From: Thermovirgaceae bacterium
Lineage (GTDB): Bacteria; Synergistota; Synergistia; Synergistales; Thermovirgaceae
Assembly: GCA_030656095.1 (NCBI GenBank)
Contig: JAUSOU010000146.1
Coordinates: 1-36,345 of the forward strand
DNA length: 36,345 bases
Direction: 5' to 3'
Position numbers and translations under genes: made by a program. How positions within the stretch are numbered: position 1 is the first letter of the stretch; each line of letters begins with the position of its first letter. Positions 1 to 7,971 of this stretch are shown in pieces. The notes under the pieces are model-generated. The model was not told where the DNA came from, did not search any database, and was given only the letters and a program-made list of their open reading frames with translations.

Positions 1-109
1 CGACCTTCCCGGCGATCCTGCGAAGCGGATGGTCCCGTCGGATCCTTTCGGCAATGTTTATGTTGGTGTAAAAGATTTTGCCCTGATCCGGCTCCTGGAT
101 TCCCATCAT
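1..109 (-). CDS. Transposase N-terminus, IS1182-like (partial)
   Basis: An open frame runs off the left edge; 36 residues are visible. It starts at a double ATG (109 and 106) after an AGGGGG ribosome-binding site. The segment reads FYTNINIAERIRRDHPLRRI, which matches from memory the conserved N-terminal block of DDE transposases of the IS1182/DUF772 kind (FY-x-N-I-x-L-E-x-R-I/V-R-x-x-HPLR-x-I). The catalytic domain lies outside the window, so activity cannot be judged. The terminal inverted repeat would be expected between about 110 and 240 but I could not define it. It is unrelated to the tungstate operon to its right and transcribed away from it. Confidence 0.7.
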   Translation of the reverse strand, partial: MMGIQEPDQGKIFYTNINIAERIRRDHPLRRIAGKV

Positions 110-238
110 GGAGAACACCCCCTGGCAGTATCCATTTTACCGTAAATTACCCCTTTATTCCCTCATTTGCATCATTTGGGCAACAGGCCGTTAAGGGATG
201 ACATTATCATTGTCCCGCCACACACGCCTTGAGACTGC

Positions 239-278
239 TTGACCGAATATTTCCTTCATGGTATTTTTTCCATATAAT
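239..278 (+). promoter_or_regulatory. Candidate promoter of tup operon
   Basis: TTGACC at 239-244 is followed after 17 bases by TATTTT (262-267), and a better -10 box, TATAAT, sits at 273-278 with no good -35 at the usual distance. Either would start the transcript just ahead of the riboswitch. Which box is used cannot be decided by eye. Confidence 0.45.
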
Positions 279-283
279 TCAAT

Positions 284-378
284 AGCCTCCGAGCCAATCC
301 GCCTAAAGGTTTTCCCACGGCGGGGGGCCTTTGGGCGTTCCCGGAAACAGGAGCGCCTCCCGCGTTCGGAAAGGAGGA
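284..378 (+). promoter_or_regulatory. Moco/Tuco-type riboswitch aptamer
   Basis: The tupA leader contains the pieces I recognise from the molybdenum (tungsten) cofactor RNA motif. An outer stem pairs CCTCC (286-290) with GGAGG (373-377). CCGAGCC follows, then CCGCC (299-303) pairs with GGCGG (319-323) around AAAGGTTTTCCCA. An 8-bp hairpin pairs GGCGTTCC (334-341) with GGAGCGCC (350-357) around a CGGAAACA loop, and GGAAAGG closes the 3' side. In that RNA class the purine-rich GGAAAC-type loop is typical. Its position before a tungstate importer fits known placement. The family call is from memory of the motif; a covariance search with Rfam Moco_RNA_motif would settle it. Confidence 0.75.
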
Positions 379-381
379 AAA

Positions 382-435
382 GGACAATAGGCATTATTGT
401 GCCGTGTCCCCTTTACGCGGGGAGACGGTTTTTTT
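382..435 (+). terminator. Riboswitch expression platform: intrinsic terminator before tupA
   Basis: CCGTGTCCCC (402-411) pairs with GGGGAGACGG (419-428), with one mismatch, around TTTACGC and is followed by seven T (429-435). Upstream, ACAATA (384-389) pairs with TATTGT (395-400), and GGACA (382-386) could instead pair with TGTCC (405-409), which would break the terminator. This is the arrangement expected of transcriptional control by the preceding aptamer. Confidence 0.75.
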
Positions 436-482
436 GTGCGCGGAGCACGCTCCGTGAACTTATGGAACAGGAGTTGATTTAC

Positions 483-1307
483 ATGAAGCGCTTTTTAAAG
501 GTTTCGGTTCTGACGTTTCTTGCAGCAGCCATTGCTGTTTCCGCGGCATTTGCGGCGCCTGTACTGCGAATGGCCACGACCACCAGCACTGACAACACCG
601 GCCTTCTCGATGTACTTGCCCCGGAATTCCTTAAGGACACCGGAATCGAGATCCAGTGGGTATCGGTCGGGACAGGCAAAGCACTTGAACTCGGCAAAAA
701 CAAGGATGTCGATGTCCTTCTGGTTCACGCACCAGTTGATGAAAAGAAGTTTGTTGAGGATGGATACGGCGTGAACAGGCGTGAAGTCATGTACAACGAC
801 TTCGTCATTATTGGTCCGCCCTCCGACCCTGCCATGGTAAGGGGGAAGACCGTGAAAGAGGCTTTCACCGCCATCGCTGCAGGGAAAATACCCTTTGCGA
901 GCCGCGGTGACAAATCCGGCACCCACGTCATGGAACTGGACTTGTGGAAAAAGGCCGGCGTAGCTCAGCCGGAAAAGGAAAAATGGTACATTCAGACGGG
1001 ACAGGGCATGCTGAACACCATCAACATAGCGGCAGAAAGAGATGCCTATACTCTGACCGACAGGGGCACCTTCATCAAGTACGAGGACAACCACAAAGGC
1101 AACCCTCCGCTTGTTATTATCGTGGAGGGCGATGATGCTCTCTTCAACCAATACAGCGTTATCGCCGTAAATCCTGCCGGAGGGGAACATATCCGTTACG
1201 ATCTGGCCCTGAAATTCTCGGACTGGATGCGCTCTAAAAAGATCCAGAAGATGATAGGAGACTTCTCGCTCCTCGGAAAGCGGCTTTTCACTGCGAACGC
1301 AAAATAA
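483..1307 (+). CDS. tupA: Tungstate ABC transporter substrate-binding protein
   Basis: Exported binding protein that captures tungstate for the TupBC importer. The 274-residue product starts with MKRF and a clear Sec signal peptide (basic start, hydrophobic residues about 5-22, AFAA cleavage region). The mature protein opens with the TTTST-x-NTGLLD block typical of TupA and related PBP-like proteins, and has the VGTGKAL and DVLLVHAP stretches of the family. Start chosen at ATG 483 because AGGAG lies nine bases upstream; the frame stays open further upstream through the riboswitch but without coding character. It is the first gene of tupABC, controlled by the upstream aptamer/terminator. Tungstate rather than molybdate is inferred from the TupA-type sequence. 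Confidence 0.92.
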   Translation: MKRFLKVSVLTFLAAAIAVSAAFAAPVLRMATTTSTDNTGLLDVLAPEFLKDTGIEIQWVSVGTGKALELGKNKDVDVLLVHAPVDEKKFVEDGYGVNRREVMYNDFVIIGPPSDPAMVRGKTVKEAFTAIAAGKIPFASRGDKSGTHVMELDLWKKAGVAQPEKEKWYIQTGQGMLNTINIAAERDAYTLTDRGTFIKYEDNHKGNPPLVIIVEGDDALFNQYSVIAVNPAGGEHIRYDLALKFSDWMRSKKIQKMIGDFSLLGKRLFTANAK

Positions 1308-1321
1308 CCTGCCCCCCATAG

Positions 1322-1368
1322 AGGCCCCCGCATCTCTCTAGAATGAGACCGGTGCGGGAGTCTCTTTT
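1322..1368 (+). terminator. Possible attenuating hairpin between tupA and tupB
   Basis: CCCGCA-TCTC pairs with GAGA-(CCGG)-TGCGGG between about 1326 and 1358, followed by TCTCTTTTG. The T-run is weak, so partial termination or a 3'-end stabiliser that keeps binding-protein mRNA in excess is more likely than a full stop. The 142-base gap otherwise holds only the tupB ribosome-binding site. Confidence 0.4.
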
Positions 1369-1449
1369 GTATTATATTGGGAACGCTACATGCCGGGGCC
1401 ATCGTCAACAACGTTTTCTATCAGTGTTTGAAAAACAGGGGGTTTTTTT

Positions 1450-2145
1450 ATGGACTACCTCAGCGAGGGTTTCAGTACGGCATTCAGGATCCTTTTTTCA
1501 GGTCAGGAAGAGACTTACAGCGCCATCTTTACCACACTAAAGGTCTCTACTTTTTCGATCATCTGCACGCTTGCCGCAGGGATACCGCTGGGGTTTCTGC
1601 TGGGATACTACAATTTCCCGGGTAAACGGACATGCCGCGCGGTCGTTGATACCCTTCTTGCCCTCCCCACAGTCGTTGTTGGCCTCCTGGTATATGCCTT
1701 CATATCAAGGAGCGGACCTCTTGGAGGCCTTGGGCTGCTTTTTTCCCTTAAAGGAGTTGCGATAGGCCAGTTCATACTGGCTCTTCCAATAGTGATCTCC
1801 CTCACGGCCTCCGCTACGGAACAGATGGAAAATACGATCCGTCTCACTCTGATGACTCTGGGAGCTTCGCCGAGCCAACTTGCGGCGAGTTCTCTCTGGG
1901 AGAGCCGCTATGCGGTACTTGCTGCGTCCATGACGGCCTACAGCCGCATAATCTCCGAGGTTGGAGTCTCGATGATGCTCGGTGGAAACATCAAGTGGCA
2001 CACAAGGACAATAACCACCGCCATAGCACTGGAGACGGGAAAGGGACAGTTTGCTGAGGGGATAGCCCTTGGGATTGTTTTGCTGGGTTTCGCCTTCACT
2101 GTCAATGCGGCCGTTTCCATTTCCAGAAGGAGGGCGTCGAGTTGA
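1450..2145 (+). CDS. tupB: Tungstate ABC transporter permease
   Basis: Membrane permease of the tungstate importer, 231 residues. Several hydrophobic helices are visible (about 32-52, 66-90, 98-125, 150-170, 200-222), and the EAA-type loop that contacts the ATPase appears as LGASPSQLAASSLWESR. The downstream segment SRIISEVGVSMMLGGNIKWHTRTITTAI has the E-x-G-x-x-x-M-x-G-G-N pattern typical of tungstate/molybdate permeases. The start follows a G-rich site (CAGGGGG). The stop overlaps the TTG start of tupC (TTGA), so the two are translationally coupled. Confidence 0.92.
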   Translation: MDYLSEGFSTAFRILFSGQEETYSAIFTTLKVSTFSIICTLAAGIPLGFLLGYYNFPGKRTCRAVVDTLLALPTVVVGLLVYAFISRSGPLGGLGLLFSLKGVAIGQFILALPIVISLTASATEQMENTIRLTLMTLGASPSQLAASSLWESRYAVLAASMTAYSRIISEVGVSMMLGGNIKWHTRTITTAIALETGKGQFAEGIALGIVLLGFAFTVNAAVSISRRRASS

Positions 2146-3167
2146 CTTCTATCTACGAACTCAGCAATGTAACCCAATCCTACGCCGGTCGGACCATTCT
2201 CGACATACGCAACATGAAGATCGTAAAGGGAAGCATCCTGGGAATAACCGGCCCGAACGGCAGCGGCAAGAGCACCCTGCTCAGGATCCTGGCCTTCCTT
2301 GAGAAACCCGGAACCGGTAAGGTTTTTTTCAAAGGGAAAGCTGTCCGTGAGATCGGAGAGGATCTCCGCCGGGAAGCCACGCTGCTACTCCAGGAATCAC
2401 GCCTTCTGAAGAGATCCGTCTTCGACAACGTCGCCTACGGACTCAGGGCAAGGGGGCTCGTTGATCATCTTCGTGAAAACGTTGCTCAGGCGCTCTCTCA
2501 GGTCGGACTCGATCCAGGGCAGTTCGCCGGGCGCGCATGGTTCGAACTCTCCGGTGGCGAAGCTCAGAGGGTCGCCCTAGCATCCCGGATCGTCCTGAAA
2601 CCAAAAGTCCTTCTGCTGGACGAACCGACCGCCAGCATCGATATCCAAAGTGCCCGGATAATCGCGAAGGCGATCCTGGAAGCCCGAGAAAATCTGGATA
2701 CCACCGTAATAATTGTAAGTCATGATCTTGAGTGGGCATACAGCGCGTCGGATGAGATAATTTCAATGCATTCCGGAAGGATCCACTCCCGGGGGCCGGA
2801 GAACATCCTGCAGGGGCCTTGGGAAAATTGCGGGGAAAACATGGTCTGCCGCCGTCTTGATGACGGGCAGACTGTTACTGTCCGGCAGCCCTCTCCCTCT
2901 CCCTCTACTGAGACGGCACTTCTGGATCCCGAGGACATAATCCTCTCCAAAGCGATCCCCGAACATATCTCGGCAAGGAACACTATCACAGGAAACGTCG
3001 TACGCATGAACCTCGAGAATGGAAAGGGGAGCGTCCTCGTGACGGTTCTTGCAGGAGGACAAACATTCACCTCCCGTATTACTTCGGATTCTCTGGCAAG
3101 ACTCAATCTTGTGCCAGGATCTCCCATTGCGCTTCTTTTCAAGGCGACCGCCATCCGTTGGGTTTAA
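2142..3167 (+). CDS. tupC: Tungstate ABC transporter ATP-binding protein with TOBE domain
   Basis: Cytoplasmic ATPase that drives TupB. Walker A GPNGSGKST is at 37-45, signature LSGGE at 136-140, Walker B LLLDEP at 157-162 and the switch His in SHD at 193-195. A serine/proline-rich linker (about 249-257) leads to a C-terminal TOBE/Mop-like domain (about 275-340, beginning SARNTITGNVVRM). In ModC-type ATPases this domain can bind the oxyanion, so feedback inhibition by tungstate is possible (inference). The start is TTG, supported by AGGAGGG upstream and by overlap with the tupB stop. Length 341 residues, longer than TupC proteins without the TOBE domain. Confidence 0.92.
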   Translation: MTSIYELSNVTQSYAGRTILDIRNMKIVKGSILGITGPNGSGKSTLLRILAFLEKPGTGKVFFKGKAVREIGEDLRREATLLLQESRLLKRSVFDNVAYGLRARGLVDHLRENVAQALSQVGLDPGQFAGRAWFELSGGEAQRVALASRIVLKPKVLLLDEPTASIDIQSARIIAKAILEARENLDTTVIIVSHDLEWAYSASDEIISMHSGRIHSRGPENILQGPWENCGENMVCRRLDDGQTVTVRQPSPSPSTETALLDPEDIILSKAIPEHISARNTITGNVVRMNLENGKGSVLVTVLAGGQTFTSRITSDSLARLNLVPGSPIALLFKATAIRWV

Positions 3168-3230
3168 AAGATACCGGAGAGCCGGGCAATGTTGAGTTAT
3201 ACTCGAAGTGACGGTGAGGGGGGAGTCTGC

Positions 3231-4250
3231 GTGAGCTTGACCAGGATTCTCGGAAAAAACCATCTTGCCAATATTCTCCGGATGCCTGATGTAATCGATG
3301 CAGTTGAGTCAGCCTATGTCGCCCATTTTGCGGAACCCTCGCAAACCTTGGCTTCCTCCACCGCAATTGAAGGCATCAAAGCCGGTTTCTCACTCAACTC
3401 GGTCCTGGGATTCTCGGCGGCACTCAATACAGCAGCAATATCTGTGGCCGCCACAAAGCAAGGTCCTTCGTCATCTTCAAGAAATTCTTACTTCTCCTCT
3501 GTTTTTCTTCTTTTCGACAGTGAAAACGGCGAACTTCAGGGGATCTTTGACGGACGTGAAATAACGCTTCTCAGGGCAGCCGCTGCATCCGCAATCGCGG
3601 CAAGGCTCTTCGCCAGAAAAGACGAGAAGACAATGCTTCTGATCGGCTCTGGAAGCCTGGCGACATCAATGGTCAAGGGTTCGGCCTACTCGCTCCCTTC
3701 TCTCAAACAGATCTTAGTGACGGGCAGGGATCCAAGGAGATCGGAGCATTTCGTCCTCACCCAGTCGATCCGTTATCCTCATCTTCGTTTTTTGGATTTC
3801 CCCATTTTTGATCTTCAGGAGCATGCCTTGAATTCAAGATATATAGTAACCGCGTCCGCCTCGGAGACACCGTTTTTGAAAAAAGAGTGGCTTTTGCCTG
3901 GAACGCACATCACCGCGGCTGGAGCAAATTCGCCGCTCAAGCAGGAGCTCGACCAAGGGATAATTTCATCATCCGGGGTTTTTGTTGACGACAAAAAACA
4001 GGCAGCCTTGATAGGAGAGTGCCGGGTTGCGGTGGAGAGCGGCCTTATAGGCTACGGCGATATGACCGAGATCGGCGGAGTTCTCGCAGGTAAATCGAGA
4101 GGAAGAAGGGGGGAGGATCAAGTCACTGTCTTCGACATGACCGGAAACTCTCTCGAAGACATTATGGTAGGGCGCCTCGCATTGAAGCGGGCGGCCTACC
4201 GCAACACCGGAGAGGTTCTTGAAATCATCCGCGAGCCGGACACCGCCTGA
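3231..4250 (+). CDS. Ornithine cyclodeaminase / mu-crystallin family protein
   Basis: NAD(P)-dependent family whose members include ornithine cyclodeaminase, alanine dehydrogenase and ketimine reductase. The 339-residue protein has the dinucleotide-binding turn GSGSLATS and the preceding substrate-domain block DGREITLLRAAAASAIAARLFAR, which mirrors the LT-x-LRTGAAS-x-VA-x-K-x-LAR motif of the family. The KVN-type loop is only loosely matched, so the substrate is unclear. I chose GTG 3231, which has GGGGGAG seven bases upstream; an ATG at 3189 in the same frame lacks a site. It lies 63 bases after tupC without a visible terminator and may be co-transcribed. An amino-acid metabolism role would suit an amino-acid fermenter. 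Confidence 0.8.
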   Translation: MSLTRILGKNHLANILRMPDVIDAVESAYVAHFAEPSQTLASSTAIEGIKAGFSLNSVLGFSAALNTAAISVAATKQGPSSSSRNSYFSSVFLLFDSENGELQGIFDGREITLLRAAAASAIAARLFARKDEKTMLLIGSGSLATSMVKGSAYSLPSLKQILVTGRDPRRSEHFVLTQSIRYPHLRFLDFPIFDLQEHALNSRYIVTASASETPFLKKEWLLPGTHITAAGANSPLKQELDQGIISSSGVFVDDKKQAALIGECRVAVESGLIGYGDMTEIGGVLAGKSRGRRGEDQVTVFDMTGNSLEDIMVGRLALKRAAYRNTGEVLEIIREPDTA

Positions 4251-4282
4251 AGAGTCATTCCGGAGAAAAAGACGCCTGGTCC

Positions 4283-4768
4283 TCAGCTGAATAAACGCTG
4301 GAGCCAAGGGTAATATGTGCCGAAGGCCTTTGGGGTCAGGCAGAAGACCATATAACTCCCCATGGCGACACAGGACTGGATGACCGTCAGGATGTCCTTT
4401 CTGTTTTCACGCCTCGCAATGAACCCCAGGGCTCCTACGCAAGCGACAAAGGCTACAAGGTGATAACCCCAGCCTGTGCCGGAGCCCGCCTCCCTGATCG
4501 CCTTGAAGGTCCTCAGAACACAATAGGCTCCCCACCCAGCCTGTATATAGGTCTCTCCAAGGAAGAGCACGCCCTTGAGCGGGTACCAGACGAGAGGCCT
4601 GAACGCAGGCGGAAGCTTGTCGAACTCTCCCAGGGGTGTTTCCTCCGGGCGCTCCTCCTCCTGAAAAAACCGGCTGACCATGACTACCGGCTTCTGGATG
4701 CACCAGGTGTAAAAAAGGGTGAATGTTACAGCTGAGGCGGATATTGAGAAAAAGAACAAAGCAAGCAT
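4283..4768 (-). CDS. Hypothetical small membrane protein
   Basis: I do not recognise this 161-residue protein. It begins with a hydrophobic segment (residues 1-25, rich in F, S and A) that could be a signal anchor. A charged stretch EEERPEETPLGEF follows, then three hydrophobic segments (about 60-80, 100-116, 128-146). Four membrane spans are likely, which would put both termini on the same side. The start is supported by AAGGAGTG upstream. It follows the terminator of the 58-residue gene and converges on the cyclodeaminase-like gene, so it is probably a single-gene unit. Confidence 0.7.
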   Translation of the reverse strand: MLALFFFSISASAVTFTLFYTWCIQKPVVMVSRFFQEEERPEETPLGEFDKLPPAFRPLVWYPLKGVLFLGETYIQAGWGAYCVLRTFKAIREAGSGTGWGYHLVAFVACVGALGFIARRENRKDILTVIQSCVAMGSYMVFCLTPKAFGTYYPWLQRLFS

Positions 4769-4831
4769 GACGACACTCCTTCCGGAAGGTGCTTTCAGGG
4801 AAAAGATTCCTCGCCAATACTATAACAAAAA

Positions 4832-4860
4832 AATAAAAAAGGACCCCCTTTGGGGAGTCC
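4832..4860 (-). terminator. Intrinsic terminator after the AlaX-58 aa unit
   Basis: On the minus strand GGACTCCCC pairs with GGGGGTCC around AAA and runs into TTTTTTATTTTTTT. It ends the transcript of the alaX-like and 58-residue genes. Confidence 0.85.
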
Positions 4861-4874
4861 CTGGATCTGTGTTG

Positions 4875-5051
4875 CTATCCCTGATCGGTGCAATATTGCG
4901 CGAGTTCGTGGACAAGGAGTGTCTCCCTCCATTGCGGGTGAGCCGGGGCTTTGTTGCCATCGAAGAGGAGATCAATGCTCCCCTGCGGGTAGACCGCTGC
5001 CGGCCCGTTTACTGTCTCTTGCCTTCGGACAACCTTGAGATCGACGGCCAT
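4875..5051 (-). CDS. 58-residue hypothetical protein
   Basis: A small soluble protein of 58 residues starting MAVDLKVVRRQE. The start at ATG 5051 has GGGAGGAAAG a few bases upstream, which is better placed than the upstream in-frame ATG. No signal peptide, cysteine pairs or known motif are visible. The segment INLLFDGNK-like stretch (SIDLLFDGNKAPAHP) and an acidic/amphipathic C-terminus are all that can be noted. It lies 61 bases after the AlaX-like gene and ends just before a strong terminator, so a shared transcript is likely. Function unknown. Confidence 0.65.
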   Translation of the reverse strand: MAVDLKVVRRQETVNGPAAVYPQGSIDLLFDGNKAPAHPQWRETLLVHELAQYCTDQG

Positions 5052-5112
5052 GTGTCTTTCCTCCCTTTCAATAACCAATATCCTTGCGTGATCAATAATG
5101 CCATAAAGGTAA

Positions 5113-6288
5113 CTATTTGTCAACTTTTATTCCAACTGCCTTCTTCCATTCCGAAATCGATCCGCATCCGGCGACACCCTGTACCCAGTCTGCGGAACCC
5201 CCGCCCCTGGCCTCAAGCCAGGGGCTGGATTTCAGCACTTCCCGGAGATCGACTCTGGTTTCCTCTCCAGCCGCCAGAATAAACCGGGTTTTTCCTCCGC
5301 CTTCCGGCGGAGAGAGAAAAAGAAAAATGCTTTCCGGATGGTCCTGCAAACTCCTCCTGACCGCGCTGACTGCAAGGTCGGAGGGGAAATTATCCATGGA
5401 AAATATATATACCGGATAATCGATCCCGCCTGCAGCTTCCCAGGGCAGAACAAGAAAACGGCGGGCCTTTTCAAGGTTTTTACCCATATCGCGGCGCTCG
5501 TCCTGCAACTTCCTGATAACGACGGGGAGAGTATCCTCGTCGCACCCGACACTTCTCATCAAAACCCTGATCACCCTGCTCTGCCTTTCAAGAACTTCCT
5601 CCCTGTTTACTGTGAAACGAACCTCCCAATCCGGGGAGGAACCCTTGAACCCGGTAACAAGTAGCCCTCCCACAGCCCCGGTTGAAACCACGTGGCTGCC
5701 CGAGCATGCGATGGCATCGAAATCTTTTATGGAAACGACGCTGATACGCTCATCATCTACGCGATCCCACTTCACCTTCACTCCTATGAACCTTCCCGCC
5801 TCACCCCTGGAAAGTTCCTCCCTGGAGACCGGAATGTCCTCCGCAACAATGCGGTTCGCCACTTTCTCTGCCTCAAAGAGCTCTTCCCACCCTATCTCTC
5901 CGGAGTAGGTCATGTATATGGTGCTCTCATTCTCGCCTATCCAGACCTTCTGGACACTGAGCCCCCCGATCAGGTTTTCAAGGGCCCTGGACAGAATGTG
6001 TTCACCTGTATGCATCCTGGAAAATCTCAGGTTCCTGATCTCGTCTACGGAGGCTGTAACGCTGATGCCACTCGAAAGCTTCCCCTCTTTCAGGGCGATG
6101 GTAAGGATGTCCCCGCCATCTCCTCCGTGGCTGTCGAGAACATCGGCAAGGAAATCTTTGCCTTCAAGGGAACCGCTATCGCCCGGCTGACCGCCGCCGG
6201 AGGGGTGGAACAGCCTGCCGGAAATACGCACTCTTGCCCGTTTCCCTGATTGTTCGAGGATTTCCTCAATGCGAACCTCTTTTTTCAT
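5113..6288 (-). CDS. AlaX-type alanyl-tRNA editing protein
   Basis: Trans-editing hydrolase that removes wrongly attached amino acids (typically serine) from tRNA-Ala. The 391-residue product carries the editing-site motif FHPSGGGQPGD (27-37), the zinc site HTGEH (93-97) and CSGSH (195-199), all as in the alanyl-tRNA synthetase editing domain. The C-terminal third, after a helical linker, resembles DHHA1 and ends with a glycine-rich GGGSADWVQGVAG segment. It lacks the aminoacylation domain. The start at ATG 6288 is preferred because GGAGG lies just upstream; two other in-frame ATGs have no site. Divergent from acyP and probably co-transcribed with the 58-residue gene. Confidence 0.88.
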   Translation of the reverse strand: MKKEVRIEEILEQSGKRARVRISGRLFHPSGGGQPGDSGSLEGKDFLADVLDSHGGDGGDILTIALKEGKLSSGISVTASVDEIRNLRFSRMHTGEHILSRALENLIGGLSVQKVWIGENESTIYMTYSGEIGWEELFEAEKVANRIVAEDIPVSREELSRGEAGRFIGVKVKWDRVDDERISVVSIKDFDAIACSGSHVVSTGAVGGLLVTGFKGSSPDWEVRFTVNREEVLERQSRVIRVLMRSVGCDEDTLPVVIRKLQDERRDMGKNLEKARRFLVLPWEAAGGIDYPVYIFSMDNFPSDLAVSAVRRSLQDHPESIFLFLSPPEGGGKTRFILAAGEETRVDLREVLKSSPWLEARGGGSADWVQGVAGCGSISEWKKAVGIKVDK

Positions 6289-6363
6289 GTCTTCCTCCAT
6301 GGCTTTTTTTATCGTCTTCTCTGATAATACACTAACCATATTCTGGAGGGAGACCTTTCCTGC

Positions 6364-6651
6364 ATGAACGAACAAGCCTGCACGCGCGTGATCATATCGG
6401 GCGTGGTTCAGAAAGTTGGCTTCAGATGGAGAGCCAGGCAGGCAGCCCTGACACTGGGGCTTTCAGGGTGGATAAAAAACCGCCCCGACGGAAGCGTCGA
6501 GGCGGTTATCCAGGGTTCCAGGGTCTCAGTCGATGAAATGATCCGGTGGGTCCATATCGGCCCTGCGGGTGCCGAAGTCCGGGATGTCAGATTGCATGCG
6601 TGCGATTATGACGGCACCCTCCTGGACTTCGCCATATTGAGAGAAAACTGA
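6364..6651 (+). CDS. acyP: Acylphosphatase
   Basis: Small cytosolic enzyme that hydrolyses the carboxyl-phosphate bond of acylphosphates. The 95 residues match the whole family: VVQKVGFRWRA contains the phosphate-binding loop and catalytic Arg21, and GWIKNRPDGSVE contains catalytic Asn39. GGAGGGAG lies upstream of the ATG. It is a single gene, convergent with argG and divergent from the AlaX-like gene, with only 75 bases separating the divergent starts. Confidence 0.93.
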   Translation: MNEQACTRVIISGVVQKVGFRWRARQAALTLGLSGWIKNRPDGSVEAVIQGSRVSVDEMIRWVHIGPAGAEVRDVRLHACDYDGTLLDFAILREN

Positions 6652-6664
6652 CTACTTCCTGGAT

Positions 6665-7906
6665 CTACTTCGGCCCTCCGACCACTTTCAGCTCAAGGGT
6701 CTTTGACTTCTCTTCAGGGTGGACCATCCTCCAGAGCTTAACAGGAAGCCCCCATATTTTGATGAAACCGGCCGCCGCCTCGTGGTCGAAAGCATCACCT
6801 TCGGAGTAGGTTGCCATGGAATCAACATAGAGGGATTTTTCGGCCTTCACTCCAACAACCACGGAAGCGCCTTTATAAAGCCGAACCCTGACTGTCCCGG
6901 TGACATGCTCCTGGATGGAGTCGAAGAAAGAATCCAGCGCCTTTCGCAGTGGGGAGTACCAGTAACCGATATAGGTCAACTCCGCGTACTTGAGAGACAG
7001 ATCAGCTTTCGCAGCGATGATGTCCCTGGTCAGAGTCAGGCTCTCAAGAGCCAGGTGTGCCTGAAGAAGGACAACTGTTGCAGGGCATTCGTAAACTTCC
7101 CTGCTTTTGAAACCAACAAGCCTGTCCTCGATCATATCTATACGCCCGACACCGTGGCCACCTGCGACCCTGTTCAGTTCGGCAATGAGCGAAACTCCGT
7201 CCATCGGCTCTCCGTCGAGGGCTACAGGGATACCTTCTTCGAAGGATATCTCCAGATATTCATGCCGGTCAGGAGCTTTCCATGGATCAACCGTCAGGGT
7301 GAAGGCATCGCTGGGCGGCTCGTTCCATGGATCCTCCAGAGGGCCGCACTCTATCGAGCGTCCCCAGAGATTACCGTCAATGGAATAAGGGCTCTCGATC
7401 GTGACCGGCACTGAAATGTTGTTATCCTTTGCGTACTGGATCTCCGCGTCCCTCGAAAAATGCCAGTCCCTCACCGGGGCTATGACAGTCAGGTCGGGGT
7501 TGAGGGCGTTGGTGCAGACCTCTATGCGAACCTGGTCCTGCCCCTTTCCGGTACAACCGTGAGCAACAGCGACGGCCCCTTCCATCTCCGCGACCCAGGT
7601 GAGGTATTTCGCTATGAGGGGCCTTGAAAGGGCCGAGTTGAGCGGATATTTGCCCTGGTACATCGCGTTAGCCTTGAGTGCGGGCCATACCATCGTCTCC
7701 ACGAACTCCTGGCGAAGATCCATGACATAGGCGTTCACTGCTCCCACAACAAGAGCCTTATCCTTGACGGCCTCAAGGTCGACGTCTTGCCCTACATCCG
7801 CCGTAAAAGTAACCACATCGTACCCCTGATCCTGAAGCCACTTGACCGCCACAGAAGTGTCCAATCCGCCGCTGTAAGCAAGAACAACCTTTCCCTTGTA
7901 CTCCAT
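6665..7906 (-). CDS. argG: Argininosuccinate synthase
   Basis: Joins citrulline and aspartate with ATP in arginine synthesis. The 413 residues are the usual length. The ATP-binding loop AYSGGLDTSV is at the N-terminus, followed by typical blocks such as HGCTGKGQDQVR and the SPYSIDGNLWGRSIECG stretch. Its leader of about 380 bases carries a T-box with an AGA (Arg) specifier, so expression should rise when tRNA-Arg is uncharged. No argH is adjacent in the window. The promoter and leader make it a stand-alone unit. Confidence 0.97.
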   Translation of the reverse strand: MEYKGKVVLAYSGGLDTSVAVKWLQDQGYDVVTFTADVGQDVDLEAVKDKALVVGAVNAYVMDLRQEFVETMVWPALKANAMYQGKYPLNSALSRPLIAKYLTWVAEMEGAVAVAHGCTGKGQDQVRIEVCTNALNPDLTVIAPVRDWHFSRDAEIQYAKDNNISVPVTIESPYSIDGNLWGRSIECGPLEDPWNEPPSDAFTLTVDPWKAPDRHEYLEISFEEGIPVALDGEPMDGVSLIAELNRVAGGHGVGRIDMIEDRLVGFKSREVYECPATVVLLQAHLALESLTLTRDIIAAKADLSLKYAELTYIGYWYSPLRKALDSFFDSIQEHVTGTVRVRLYKGASVVVGVKAEKSLYVDSMATYSEGDAFDHEAAAGFIKIWGLPVKLWRMVHPEEKSKTLELKVVGGPK

Positions 7907-7932
7907 CCTGAATCCCTCCCTGGAATGAATAA

Positions 7933-7968
7933 CAAAAAAGCTCGCCCCTTCTTTCGAAGGGGCGAGCT
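7933..7968 (-). terminator. T-box terminator of argG leader
   Basis: AGCTCGCCCCTTC (minus strand, 7968-7956) pairs perfectly with GAAGGGGCGAGCT (7951-7939) around GAAA and is followed by TTTTTTG. The 5' arm overlaps the bases needed for the T-box antiterminator, so the two folds exclude each other. Confidence 0.92.
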
Positions 7969-7971
7969 ATA

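Noticed and set aside
440-453. Second terminator before tupA (CGGAG-CACG-CTCCG)
   Set aside because: A 5-bp hairpin without a following T-run; not a terminator.
258-482. Upstream extension of tupA
   Set aside because: It reads through the riboswitch and terminator and would place 75 basic residues before a normal signal peptide.
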